A stretch of 64,000 nucleotides of DNA, taken from positions 558,001-622,000 of the forward strand of contig NZ_JANHMQ010000002.1 of the NCBI RefSeq assembly GCF_024609325.1, read 5' to 3'. The notes beneath the pieces were generated by a model. It was not told where the DNA came from and searched no databases. It worked only from the letters and a program-made list of their open reading frames with translations. Each line of letters begins with the position of its first letter. The first letter of the stretch is position 1. Below, piece by piece: positions 43,308-52,559 of this stretch. This DNA is from Geothrix fuzhouensis. Lineage in GTDB: Bacteria; Acidobacteriota; Holophagae; Holophagales; Holophagaceae. The position numbers were made by a program, and so were the translations under genes.

Positions 43308-43688
43308 ATGAGCGCGCCCACCGCCCCCACGCCCGACCAGGTGCTTCAGATGATGCAGGGCAAGATGGGTGACACCCTGCCGGAGTGGCCGGGGCGGTTG
43401 AAGGAATTGGCGCCCGATCTGCTGGTATCCACGGCCCAGCTTTCCCAGGGCAGCGTTCAGCGGCCTGACAGCACGATCCCCTTGAAATACCGCCATCTGA
43501 TGGCCGTAGCCGCAGCCCTGGGACGCCGCCAGGCCGGTTGCGCCCGCTCCCAGGCGCACCTGGCCATGCAGGAGGGTGCGACGGCGGAGGAGGTCCTGGA
43601 CGCCGTTCGCATCGCGCGGCACCTGATGGCCGCCGGTATTCTGGACGCCGCCGCGCCGATCCTCAAGGACCTGGCCGGAACCAAATAG
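43308..43688 (+). CDS. AhpD/carboxymuconolactone decarboxylase-like protein, incomplete CxxC
   Basis: A 126-residue all-helical protein. The family region reads PLKYRHLMAVAAALGRRQAG-C78-ARS81-QAH84. The usual CxxC...H proton/thiol site has Ser81 in place of the second Cys. EEVLDAVRIARHLMAAGIL is also typical. A peroxidase-assisting AhpD role would need two Cys, so a one-Cys or non-redox function is likely. It lies 13 bases after the rhodanese gene and 10 before osmC. Confidence 0.8.
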   Translation: MSAPTAPTPDQVLQMMQGKMGDTLPEWPGRLKELAPDLLVSTAQLSQGSVQRPDSTIPLKYRHLMAVAAALGRRQAGCARSQAHLAMQEGATAEEVLDAVRIARHLMAAGILDAAAPILKDLAGTK

Positions 43689-43698
43689 GGGGCCGAAC

Positions 43699-44109
43699 AT
43701 GGAAGCCAATGTCCGCTGGGAATCCGGCCTGACCTTCGAGGTGGATCAGGAAGGGCACCGGTACTATATCGATGTGCCAGGCGGGGCTGGAGCACCCACG
43801 AAGGGACCCCGACCCAAGGGGCTGGTTCTGGCCGGATTGGGCGGCTGCACCGCCATTGATGTGGTGAGCATCCTGGAGAAGATGCGGGTGAAGCTGGATG
43901 GCCTCGAAGTGCAAGTGAGCGCCGAAGCCCGCGAGGAACATCCGAAGATCTTCACGGGCATCCACGTTCGCTACGTCTTCCGGGGCAAGGACCTGCCCAT
44001 GGACAAGCTGGAGCGCGCCGTGAAGCTCTCCGAGGAGACCTACTGTGGCGTGTCCGCCATGCTGCGGCCCACCGTGCCCATCACCTCGGAAATCGTCGTC
44101 GTCGGTTAG
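43699..44109 (+). CDS. OsmC-family protein (putative thiol peroxidase)
   Basis: A 136-residue OsmC fold. The two redox Cys are C50 in LAGLGGCTAIDVVSIL and C116 in ETYCGVSAML. The family reduces organic hydroperoxides, and some members act on persulfides. It is the last gene of the ArsR-headed array and is followed by a strong hairpin. Together with thioredoxin as possible reductant it completes a peroxide or reactive-sulfur defence set (inference). Confidence 0.92.
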   Translation: MEANVRWESGLTFEVDQEGHRYYIDVPGGAGAPTKGPRPKGLVLAGLGGCTAIDVVSILEKMRVKLDGLEVQVSAEAREEHPKIFTGIHVRYVFRGKDLPMDKLERAVKLSEETYCGVSAMLRPTVPITSEIVVVG

Positions 44110-44126
44110 CGGGGTTATTAAAAAAC

Positions 44127-44149
44127 GGCGGGCCCACCCCGGGCCCGCC
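44127..44149 (+). terminator. Hairpin terminator after the redox array
   Basis: GGCGGGCCC (44127-44135) pairs perfectly with GGGCCCGCC (44141-44149) around ACCCC. An A run precedes it; no T run follows, so termination may be partial or the hairpin may act mainly on the opposite strand. Confidence 0.65.
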
Positions 44150-44210
44150 TCCCCTACCCCTGAGCCTTGCGGACTCGACGAGCGGTCCGGTGCTGGGATT
44201 AAAAGAGAAT

Positions 44211-44239
44211 ATGACTAAATAACGATTTAAGACTATAAA
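44211..44239 (+). promoter_or_regulatory. Putative cydAB promoter
   Basis: In an AT-rich stretch unlike its surroundings, ATGACT (44211-44216) and TATAAA (44234-44239) are 17 bases apart. The predicted start lies near 44246, exactly where the FNR/CRP-type site begins. Confidence 0.45.
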
Positions 44240-44245
44240 AATCTA

Positions 44246-44261
44246 TGTGATCCCCATCACT
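44246..44261. promoter_or_regulatory. FNR/CRP-family binding site upstream of cydA
   Basis: TGTGATCCCCATCACT contains the perfect core TGAT-N4-ATCA and a near match to TGTGA-N6-TCACA. It sits 118 bases before the cydA ATG. Placed at the predicted transcription start it would repress; relative to an alternative start near 44295 it would activate from about -41.5. FNR control of cydAB by oxygen is known in enterobacteria. Confidence 0.6.
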
Positions 44262-44378
44262 CCGCAGCTTCTCCTGTCGTGTCAACTCTTTGAGCGGGAT
44301 CCTCCGCGCCCGGCATGGGATACTGGCCGCGCGCTAGGGCTCCAGAGACACCTCGAGGCATTCATTCCGGGAGAAATC

Positions 44379-45713
44379 ATGGGGGATCCGCTTTTCTGGC
44401 ACAGGCTTCAGTTCGGGTTCACGGCGACCTATCACTACCTGTTCCCGCAGCTGACCATGGGGCTGGCCCTGGTCATCGTGGTGTTGAAGGCCATGGGTCT
44501 CAAGACCGGCGAGGCCCGCTACAACGATGCAGCCCGCTTCTGGATCAAGATCTTCGGCATCAACTTCGCCGTGGGCGTGGTGACGGGCATTCCGCTGGAG
44601 TTCCAGTTCGGCACCAACTGGGCGGCCTTTTCGCGCTACTCCGGCGGCATCATCGGTCAGACCCTGGCCATGGAAGGCATGTTCGCCTTCTTCCTGGAGA
44701 GCAGCTTCCTGGGGTTGCTGGTCTGGGGCGAGAAAAAGCTCTCGCCGAAGGGCCACTTTGGCGCCGCGCTGGCGCTGTGGATCGGTAGCTGGCTGTCCGG
44801 CTACTTCATCATCGCCACCAACGCGTTCATGCAGCATCCCGTGGGTTACACCCATGCCGCCGACGGGAGCCTCCAGCTGGCCAGCTTCTGGGCCTTCCTG
44901 CTCAACCCCTGGGCGCTGGGCCAGTACGCCCACAACATGCTCGCCTCCGTGGTAACGGCTGCCTTCGTGGTGGCGGCCATCGGCGCCTACTGGACCCTCA
45001 AGGGCATCCATCCCGAACAGGCTCGGCTTAACCTGCGGGCGGGCACCCTCATGGGCCTCCTTTTCAGTGTGCTCGTGGCCTTCCCCACGGGGGACATCTC
45101 CGGCAAGCTCGTGGCCAAGTACCAACCGATCACCCTGGCGGCCATGGAGGGTCGTTTCGAGAGCGGCCCTCGCGCCAACCTCACCCTGGTGGGCCAACCC
45201 AACGTGGCCCAGCGGCGGATCGAGAATCCCATCCAGCTGCCCGCCGTGCTGAGCTTCATCGCCTATGGCAGCTTCTCCAGCAACGTGAAGGGTCTGCTTG
45301 AGTTCCCCGAGGATCAGTGGCCGCAGAACATCGAGCTGCTCTACTACAGTTTCCACATCATGGCGGGACTGGGCACGATCATGATCGCGGTGATGGGACT
45401 GGCCGCCCTGCTGCTCTGGAAGAACCGCCTCGACTCGGCGAAACCCATGCTCTGGGTGTTGATGCTGGCCTTCCCCTTCCCGTACATTGCCACGGCCGCG
45501 GGTTGGGCGGTGGCCGAGTTCGGCCGCCAGCCTTGGCTCATCTACGGTCTGTTGCGCACGCTCCAGGGCGGCTCCCCCACCGTGAACGCGGGCCAGACTG
45601 CCTTCACCACCCTCGGGTTCGCCGGCATCTTCGTGGTGCTGAGTGTCCTGTGGCTCTTCCTCATCGGCCGGGAGATCGCCCACGGCCCCGTCTCCCACGC
45701 ATCAAAGGCCTAG
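44379..45713 (+). CDS. cydA: Cytochrome bd ubiquinol oxidase subunit I
   Basis: The protein has 444 residues, an integral membrane quinol oxidase subunit carrying hemes b558, b595 and d. H19 (the E. coli b595 ligand) is in FTATYHYLFPQLTMG. The quinol loop begins KYQPITLAAMEGRFE and is short, as in the cyanide-insensitive (CIO) branch; the late motif is GRQPW. The open frame runs upstream to 44247, but that would include the regulatory site. The ATG at 44379 follows GGGAG and aligns with the family N-terminus. It gives high-affinity O2 reduction and oxygen protection. Confidence 0.96.
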   Translation: MGDPLFWHRLQFGFTATYHYLFPQLTMGLALVIVVLKAMGLKTGEARYNDAARFWIKIFGINFAVGVVTGIPLEFQFGTNWAAFSRYSGGIIGQTLAMEGMFAFFLESSFLGLLVWGEKKLSPKGHFGAALALWIGSWLSGYFIIATNAFMQHPVGYTHAADGSLQLASFWAFLLNPWALGQYAHNMLASVVTAAFVVAAIGAYWTLKGIHPEQARLNLRAGTLMGLLFSVLVAFPTGDISGKLVAKYQPITLAAMEGRFESGPRANLTLVGQPNVAQRRIENPIQLPAVLSFIAYGSFSSNVKGLLEFPEDQWPQNIELLYYSFHIMAGLGTIMIAVMGLAALLLWKNRLDSAKPMLWVLMLAFPFPYIATAAGWAVAEFGRQPWLIYGLLRTLQGGSPTVNAGQTAFTTLGFAGIFVVLSVLWLFLIGREIAHGPVSHASKA

Positions 45714-45722
45714 GAGTCTGCC

Positions 45723-46769
<1,047 letters not shown>

Positions 46770-46787
46770 CTCAGGTTTCGGCATGGC

Positions 46788-46827
46788 TCAGGAAAAACGG
46801 GCGCCTTCCGGCGCCCGTTTTTCCTGA
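46788..46827. terminator. Strong bidirectional terminator after cydB
   Basis: An 18-bp perfect stem, TCAGGAAAAACGGGCGCC (46788-46805) against 46810-46827, closes a TTCC loop. A5 and T5 runs within the stem provide a U tract on either strand, so it serves both cydB and the convergent gene ending at 46855. Confidence 0.93.
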
Positions 46828-46854
46828 GGTGGGACAGGACGAAGGGGTGTGCTC

Positions 46855-47409
46855 CTAGGCTTGTTCCGGGCGGCTCCGGTGCCACTGCCAGGCCAGCCAG
46901 GCCCAGCAGCCCACCATGCCCAGCCAACCCAGGCTCTGGAGCCCGCGGGCCAGCGTGGTGTCCTGGGCCAGCAGGCCCCAACGCCCCAGCAGCGTGGCCC
47001 AGTCGTGCTCGCCTCCGCCCACCAGCGGGAGGGCCTGTGCCCGGGCATCCGCCACATAGCGCGCGATGTTCAGGAGGTTCTCGAACACCCAGATGCCGGT
47101 GACCGTGGCGCCCACGGCGTCCCGTCGCAACCAGAAGGAGGTCGCCGCCACAGTAGGTACCAGGAGCTGCATGAGGGTCCCGCCGAGGATGGTCAGGGCC
47201 TCCCAGCCCAGGAGGCCGAAGAGGGGATGGCCCGCCTCGTGGAACACCAGGTTCACGCCGTCCAGCAGCGGGATCCAGCCCTGGTCAGAGCGGATCGCGA
47301 GCACAGCAAGTAGGAGGAGGCTCAGGGAGACGCCGGCCAGGGCGGCGGTCCCCACGGGCTGCCACTCGGCTTCCCAGGCTTCGGCCAGCGGCTCCGGAAG
47401 GGGTATCAC
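46855..47409 (-). CDS. Membrane protein with an HEAGH motif (M50-like)
   Basis: A 184-residue membrane protein with about four to five helices (AALAGVSLSLLLLAVLAI, ALTILGGTLMQLLVPTVAAT, GMVGCWAWLAW). Residues near 55 read GVNLVFHEAGHPLFGLLG; HEAGH is the zinc motif of membrane metalloproteases. The second M50 motif (NxxPxxxLDG) is not evident, so it may be a degenerate or different metalloprotein. The start is GTG 47409, overlapping the cmk stop (GTGA). Intramembrane proteolysis is therefore only a possibility. Confidence 0.65.
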   Translation of the reverse strand: MIPLPEPLAEAWEAEWQPVGTAALAGVSLSLLLLAVLAIRSDQGWIPLLDGVNLVFHEAGHPLFGLLGWEALTILGGTLMQLLVPTVAATSFWLRRDAVGATVTGIWVFENLLNIARYVADARAQALPLVGGGEHDWATLLGRWGLLAQDTTLARGLQSLGWLGMVGCWAWLAWQWHRSRPEQA

Positions 47410-48071
47410 GGATGCGCCAGATGCCTTGCCACGATCCAGTCCACCACCTGGTCGAGGGTCATGGCGCTGGAATCCAGCTCCACGGCGTCCGCGGCCTTGC
47501 GCAGGGGCGCCACGGCGCGGGTGCTGTCGGCCTCATCGCGGCGGCGCTGGTCGGCGAGAATGTCTTCGAAGACGGGGGCTTGCCCCTTGGCCTCCAGTTC
47601 GAGGAAGCGCCGCCGGGCGCGGGCCTCGGGGCTGGCGGTGAGGAAGATCTTGCAGCAGGCCTGTGGAAAGACGACAGTGCCGATGTCGCGGCCGTCCACC
47701 ACCCAGCGGCCGGAGGCGCCGATGCGGCGCTGCTGCTCGACGAGCACATCCCGCACGCGGGCGTCCGCGCTCACGGGCGTCACCCCGCGGGTGACATCCT
47801 GGCTGCGGATGGCCTCGCTGACGTCCTCACCGGCGAGGAAGACGCGTGTGCCCTCCTGGGCGAGGTCCAGGTCCGCCAGAAGGCGCTCCAGCGCGGGACG
47901 GTCCTCCAGGGACAGGCCCGCGCGCTGGAGGGCCAGGGTGGCGGCACGGTACATGGCGCCGGTGTCGAGATACTGCCAGCCCAGACGCGCGGCGACCCGC
48001 CGGGCTGTGGTGGACTTTCCCACGCCGGACGGGCCGTCGATCGCGATCAGGGGAAGGGCGGAAGCGGTCAT
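47406..48071 (-). CDS. cmk: Cytidylate kinase
   Basis: A 221-residue P-loop kinase that phosphorylates CMP and dCMP. The N-terminus is IAIDGPSGVGKSTTARRVAA (Walker A). GWQYLDTGAMYRAATLAL and WVVDGRDIGTVVFPQACCKI are the CMP-binding signatures; LTASPEARARRR is the lid. The length is normal. Its stop overlaps the GTG of the HEAGH protein gene. It lies 35 bases downstream of the multiheme cytochrome gene on the same strand. Confidence 0.96.
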   Translation of the reverse strand: MTASALPLIAIDGPSGVGKSTTARRVAARLGWQYLDTGAMYRAATLALQRAGLSLEDRPALERLLADLDLAQEGTRVFLAGEDVSEAIRSQDVTRGVTPVSADARVRDVLVEQQRRIGASGRWVVDGRDIGTVVFPQACCKIFLTASPEARARRRFLELEAKGQAPVFEDILADQRRRDEADSTRAVAPLRKAADAVELDSSAMTLDQVVDWIVARHLAHP

Positions 48072-48106
48072 GCCTTCATTCTGGGGGACCGCTCACGCGT
48101 CTTCCA

Positions 48107-49558
48107 TCACTTCATGCCGAGGTCCTTGAGGACCTTGGGATCCTTCTCGTCCTGGGCCAGGAGCGTGTGGCAGGTGTCGCAATCGCCCTTGATGGTGCGG
48201 CCATCGGCGGCGGTGTGGCTGCCGTCGTGGCAGCGGAAGCAGCCCACGGACTCCTCATGGCCGATGTTGTTCGGGTGCGTGCCCCAGGTCAGCTTCATCT
48301 CGGGGAACACGTTCCGCAGGTAGATCGCCTTCACGGCTTCGGCCGCCGCGTCCACCTGGGCCCGTTTGTGCTTGAACACGTCGGGGTAAGTGGTGCGGTA
48401 GAACTCGTTGAGGCCGAGGACGATCTTCGAGCCCGCCTCCTGCTGGCTGCCGTATTCGACCTTCAGCAGTTCCACAGCCTTCTTCTTGATGTAGGGCAGC
48501 TCGGGGCTGATGAGGCCGTTGGACATGGACTTGTCCACGGCGCGGTCGGGCAGCTCGAAGGTGTGGGTGGGGCGGTTGTGGCAGTCGATGCAGTCCATCT
48601 TGCGCTCGGTGGCCTTGGCCAGCTGGTCGGGCGTGAGCTTCTTGTAGTCGTCGGTGACGTACTCCACGAGCTGGCCGCTGTCATCGCGGTAGATGACCTT
48701 GGGGATCTCCTGGCGGCGGTGGTCCGTGCTGATGTAGCTGATGCGCTCCATGGCGTCGAGGTGGCGGCCGTGGATGCCCGTGGTGCCGTTCGGCGTGTGT
48801 CCGCCGATCTTCAGCAGGAGGATGCTGGTGGAGGGGGTGTTGGCCTCGTCATCGGCGTACTTGGTGCGGATCAGCAGCTTGTCGTCGGTGAACTTCTGGG
48901 GCCAGTGGCACTGTTCGCAGGTCTCGCGAGCGGGGCGCAGGTGCTCGACCGGGCTCGGGATCGGGCGGGAGTAGGTGCCGAAGGCCACCGCGAAGAGCTG
49001 CCGGGTGCCGGAGATCTTGGCCCGAACCAGGGCGGGCGCACCGTGGCCGATGTGGCACTGGGCACAGCCCACGCGGGAGTGGGGCGAGTTCAGGAAGGCA
49101 GTGTATTCAGGGCTCATCACGGTGTGGCAGGTGAGGCCGCAGAAGCGGTTGGAGTCCATGTACTCCACGCCCTTGAGGCCCGCGGTGCCCAGGATGCCGA
49201 CGTTGATGAAGGTGAGCGCGCCCACCACCAGCAGCAGGCGGCGGATGCCGGGCTGGGTGAAGTCCACTTTCTGGAGCGGCAGGATCGCCTCGCCCGCAAG
49301 CCGACGCTTGCGGCGCGTGCGGAGGATGCCGACGGGAATGAACACCAGACCCACCAGGAACAGGGCGGGAAGGGCGAGGAACAGCAGAATGCCGACGTAC
49401 GGATGGATGGCCCGGGGGCTGGTCAGTTCCATGAACCAGAACCAGACGAGCGTAAAGGCCGAACTGGTCGTCAGGGCCACGCCCAGCAAAGTCATCCAGT
49501 TGTTGCCCATCTGGAAGGCGAGCCTGACGAGATCCCTGATGCGTTCTTTCAAGCTCAT
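48107..49558 (-). CDS. Inner-membrane multiheme c-type cytochrome, NapC/NirT family (ImcH-like)
   Basis: The protein has 483 residues. Three membrane helices lie at about 21-43, 51-80 and 107-128. Heme motifs: C140-GLT-C144-H (a CX3CH), CAQCH (165), CEQCH (214), CIDCH (323), CFRCH (440) and CDTCH (460). The segment GLTCHTVMSPEYTAFLNSPH, then CAQCHIGHGA, is the NapC/NirT/NrfH quinol-oxidising core. The extra C-terminal hemes and N-terminal helices recall the Geobacter ImcH type, which carries electrons from menaquinol toward extracellular acceptors. The ATG at 49558 follows GGAGGTGGATAC; a longer start at 49591 is less likely. No nitrate or nitrite reductase is nearby. Confidence 0.88.
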   Translation of the reverse strand: MSLKERIRDLVRLAFQMGNNWMTLLGVALTTSSAFTLVWFWFMELTSPRAIHPYVGILLFLALPALFLVGLVFIPVGILRTRRKRRLAGEAILPLQKVDFTQPGIRRLLLVVGALTFINVGILGTAGLKGVEYMDSNRFCGLTCHTVMSPEYTAFLNSPHSRVGCAQCHIGHGAPALVRAKISGTRQLFAVAFGTYSRPIPSPVEHLRPARETCEQCHWPQKFTDDKLLIRTKYADDEANTPSTSILLLKIGGHTPNGTTGIHGRHLDAMERISYISTDHRRQEIPKVIYRDDSGQLVEYVTDDYKKLTPDQLAKATERKMDCIDCHNRPTHTFELPDRAVDKSMSNGLISPELPYIKKKAVELLKVEYGSQQEAGSKIVLGLNEFYRTTYPDVFKHKRAQVDAAAEAVKAIYLRNVFPEMKLTWGTHPNNIGHEESVGCFRCHDGSHTAADGRTIKGDCDTCHTLLAQDEKDPKVLKDLGMK

Positions 49559-49691
49559 GTATCCACCTCCGCGACGTGGGGCAAAAGACAAATGACAACC
49601 GAGTGGGTAATGTCCTCATCTCACCCTAAATTCCCCAGGAGGCCGAGACAAGGCTGCCCCGGGGTGGTGACGACTTATCTTCTTTGATATC

Positions 49692-49707
49692 AACAAGGGG
49701 CGTTCCA
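49692..49707 (-). promoter_or_regulatory. Sigma54-like promoter element before the multiheme cytochrome gene (weak)
   Basis: On the minus strand, TGGAACG-CCCC-TTGTT resembles the sigma54 consensus TGGCACG-N4-TTGCW, about 135 bases before the cytochrome ATG. The -12 element has GT in place of the nearly invariant GC, so it may be non-functional. Confidence 0.2.
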
Positions 49708-49742
49708 GGTTGTGACAGAGGTCCTGGGAGGGACGGATGGCC

Positions 49743-51431
49743 TCAGCTAGAGGCCCCGCGCAGCAACCGGAGGAAGGTCTCGCCGTACTGCTGAAGTTTC
49801 TTCGGCCCCACACCGCTCAAGGCTAAGAATTCGGCGTCGGTGGCCGGCTGGAACCGGGCCATCTGCTGGAGGGTGGCATCGCTGAAGATCACGTAGGCAG
49901 GCACACCCTTGGCGTCGGCCAACTGTTTCCGGAGGGCCTTCAGGTCGCGGTAGAGCGCCTCTTCCCCATCCACTGGACCCTCAGGCAGGGCGGGCCGGGT
50001 GCCGCGGGGCGAGCCCTTCTTGGCTTTGCCGGGTTTCGGGGCAGCTTCCAACGGATCGGCCCCGGAGCAGATATCGCAGGAAGCGCCGCAGGGTTCCATG
50101 CGCTCGCCGAAGTGGGCCAGCAGGGCCTGATGGCGGCAGCGGAGGGAGTCGGCTAGGCGGAAGAGGTCGCGGGTCTGCCGCTGCTGCGCCTGGGCCAAGC
50201 TGGCATCCAGGCCGTCGGTGAAGCGGTCGTAGCTGAGCACATCCCCCCAGCTGTAGAACATCACGCAGTCGGCGTCCGCGCCGTCGCGGCCCGCCCGGCC
50301 GATCTCCTGGTACCAGCCCTCCACGCTCTTGGGCATGTCGCGGTGGATGACGTAGCGGATGTTGCTTTTGTCGATGCCCATGCCGAAGGCGACGGTGGCG
50401 ACAATGACATCCACGTCATCGCGCTGGAAGGCCTCCTGGGCGGTCGACCGCGCCGCAGCGTCCATGCCCGCATGATAGGCAGCAGCCCGGATGCCCTCAC
50501 CGGAGAGGAAGGCCGCCGTGGATTCCACGGACTTGCGCGACAGGCAGTAGATGATCCCGCTCTCCCCGCGCCGCGCCAGCACGAGTCGCAGCAGGGCCTC
50601 GCGCACGGGCGGCAGGCCTTCCACGCCCTTGCGGTAGGCGCTGATGCGCAGGTTGGACCGGAAGAAGGATCCCTGCACCTCGACCGGATTCCGCATCTCC
50701 AGTTGCTCCGCGATGTCGCGGCGGACCTCGGGCGTGGCGGTGGCGGTAAGGGCCAGCACAGGCACGCCGGGGAACCGCCGTTTCAGGCCGGCCAGGGTAC
50801 GGTAGGCCGGCCGGAAATCGTGGCCCCAGTGGCTGATGCAGTGGGCTTCGTCCACGGCGATGAGGCGCAGGTCCACCTCGCGGAGCAGGTCGGCGAGGTA
50901 GAGTTCGAGGCCCTCGGGCGCCGCGTACACCAGCTCCAGTTCGCCATTCTTGAGGGCGCGGATGCGCTCCCGGCGTGCTTCCGCGTTGAGGCTGGAATTA
51001 AGGAAGGTGGCCCGGAGACCAGCTTCCGTCAACGCGTCCACCTGATCTTTCATCAGGGCGATGAGGGGCGACACCACCAGGGTGATCCCCCCCAACAGTC
51101 GCGCCGGCAACTGGTAGGTGAGGGATTTGCCGGCGCCCGTGGGCATGATGCCCACCACGTCGCGACCCGCCATGACGGCCTCGATGATGGTCCGCTGGCC
51201 CGGCCGGAAGGCGCCGTAGCCGAAGGTGGCTTTGAGAGCCGAATCCAGGTCTGGGACTCTTTCCAGATCGGTGGCCAGGGTCTTGAGGGCGGTGATGGCG
51301 GCGGGGTCGAATGCGGCGGGATCCTGCCGGTAGCGGGCGCGGAGGGTGTCCAGACCCTCGCGGCAGGCGGCGCGATCACCACCTTCCAGCAGGCCGCGCA
51401 AGCGGCCGATCTCGCCGGAGACCGGCGACAA
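49743..51431 (-). CDS. recQ: ATP-dependent DNA helicase RecQ
   Basis: The protein has 562 residues. A 65-residue N-terminal extension precedes [20 protein letters not shown]. Walker A is [15 protein letters not shown]; the DEAH box is [19 protein letters not shown]; motif VI is [12 protein letters not shown] zinc-binding cluster (CRHQ...CGASCDIC) follows, then a Lys-rich linker without a clear RQC winged helix, and an HRDC domain at the end ([16 protein letters not shown]). It unwinds DNA 3'-5' in recombination and repair. The apparent start is a TTG touching the hisC stop (TGATTG) without a ribosome site, so the true start is uncertain. Confidence 0.92.
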   Translation of the reverse strand: MSPVSGEIGRLRGLLEGGDRAACREGLDTLRARYRQDPAAFDPAAITALKTLATDLERVPDLDSALKATFGYGAFRPGQRTIIEAVMAGRDVVGIMPTGAGKSLTYQLPARLLGGITLVVSPLIALMKDQVDALTEAGLRATFLNSSLNAEARRERIRALKNGELELVYAAPEGLELYLADLLREVDLRLIAVDEAHCISHWGHDFRPAYRTLAGLKRRFPGVPVLALTATATPEVRRDIAEQLEMRNPVEVQGSFFRSNLRISAYRKGVEGLPPVREALLRLVLARRGESGIIYCLSRKSVESTAAFLSGEGIRAAAYHAGMDAAARSTAQEAFQRDDVDVIVATVAFGMGIDKSNIRYVIHRDMPKSVEGWYQEIGRAGRDGADADCVMFYSWGDVLSYDRFTDGLDASLAQAQQRQTRDLFRLADSLRCRHQALLAHFGERMEPCGASCDICSGADPLEAAPKPGKAKKGSPRGTRPALPEGPVDGEEALYRDLKALRKQLADAKGVPAYVIFSDATLQQMARFQPATDAEFLALSGVGPKKLQQYGETFLRLLRGASS

Positions 51432-52559
51432 TCAGCAACCGCCGTCGAGCAGGGGCCCGGCCGCAGTCCAGAAGGCGTGCATCTCCTCAGGCTTGCCGAA
51501 GGTCACGCGGATGTGGTTGGGCAGGCCGTAGCCTTGCATGGGACGCACGATCACGCCGCGCTGGAGCAGTCCCTTGAACAACTCCGCGGCGGGGAAGGCG
51601 GTTCCCACGAGGATGAAGTTCCCCGAGGTTCCCGAAAGTTGGCAGCGGTGTTTGGCAGCCTCTGCCACGAAGGCCGCGCGGGCCTCGGTGTTCTTCTGGC
51701 GGGAGAAGGCCTCGAAGGCCAGATCCTGCACGGCGACTTCCGCAGCGGCCTGGGCCAGGTGATTGGTATTAAAAGGACTGCGCACCCGCTCGAGGAAGCC
51801 CATCAGCTCTTTCGACCCCAGGCCGTAGCCGATGCGAAGGGCCGCCAGGGAGTGGATCTTGGAGAAGGTGTGAAGCACCAGCAGGTTCGGGCGCTGATCC
51901 AGGTAGGCGGCGGCATCCGGGTAACTGGCGGGATCTTCGTATTCGGCGTAGGCCTGGTCCACCACGAGGACGATGTCTTCGCGGAGGCCGCGCACCAGGC
52001 GCTCCAGGGCGGCCTTCTCGAGGCGGATGCCCGTGGGGTTGTTGGGATTGCCGAGGTAGACGAGGCGGGTGTCCTCCGCTACGGCGCGCAAGATGTCGTC
52101 GGCGTCGAGCTCCGCGGCCGTGGCCCGGGACTCGATGACGCGTCCGCCGGCGGTCTGGGTGGCAATGCCATAGATGGCGAAGCTGTGCTTCGGGATGACG
52201 GCACTGCCGCCGTCCAGGAAGGCGGCCTTGGCGACCATCTCCAGGATCTCGCTGCTGCCGTTGCCCAGCACCACGCGGTCCACGGTCAGGCCCTTGCGCG
52301 CCGCGATGCGCTGGCGGAGGTAGTAGCCGTCGCTCACCGGGTAGAGGCCCAGCCCCTCGAACTCGGAGCCCGAGATGACCGCGGCAACGCGGGCCTTCAC
52401 GGCATCCGTGGGTCCCCAGGGATTCTCGTTGGAGGCCAGCTTGACGATGGACGTGAGGCCCAGCTCGCGCTGGACCTCCTGGATGGGCTTGCCGGGAACA
52501 TAGAGCGGAATCCGCGCCAGGTGTTCGAAGGCGGGAAGGGCGGAAAGACTGGAGTTCAT
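51432..52559 (-). CDS. hisC: Histidinol-phosphate aminotransferase
   Basis: A 375-residue PLP aminotransferase, fold type I. Features are KLASNENPWGPTDAV, VLGNGSSEILEMVAKA, YLGNPNNPTG, DQAYAEYED, the PLP-lysine region TFSKIHSLAALRIGYGLGS, and the C-terminal HIRVTFGKPEEM. It converts imidazole-acetol phosphate to histidinol phosphate; related aromatic aminotransferase activity is possible. No other his genes are near. Its ATG shares one base with the clpP stop (TGATG), so it is translated from the tig-clpP transcript. Confidence 0.92.
   Translation of the reverse strand: MNSSLSALPAFEHLARIPLYVPGKPIQEVQRELGLTSIVKLASNENPWGPTDAVKARVAAVISGSEFEGLGLYPVSDGYYLRQRIAARKGLTVDRVVLGNGSSEILEMVAKAAFLDGGSAVIPKHSFAIYGIATQTAGGRVIESRATAAELDADDILRAVAEDTRLVYLGNPNNPTGIRLEKAALERLVRGLREDIVLVVDQAYAEYEDPASYPDAAAYLDQRPNLLVLHTFSKIHSLAALRIGYGLGSKELMGFLERVRSPFNTNHLAQAAAEVAVQDLAFEAFSRQKNTEARAAFVAEAAKHRCQLSGTSGNFILVGTAFPAAELFKGLLQRGVIVRPMQGYGLPNHIRVTFGKPEEMHAFWTAAGPLLDGGC

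Noticed and set aside
49684-49693. TTGATATCAA as an FNR site
   Set aside because: The half-sites match, but FNR/CRP sites need a 4-base centre between TTGAT and ATCAA; here there is none.
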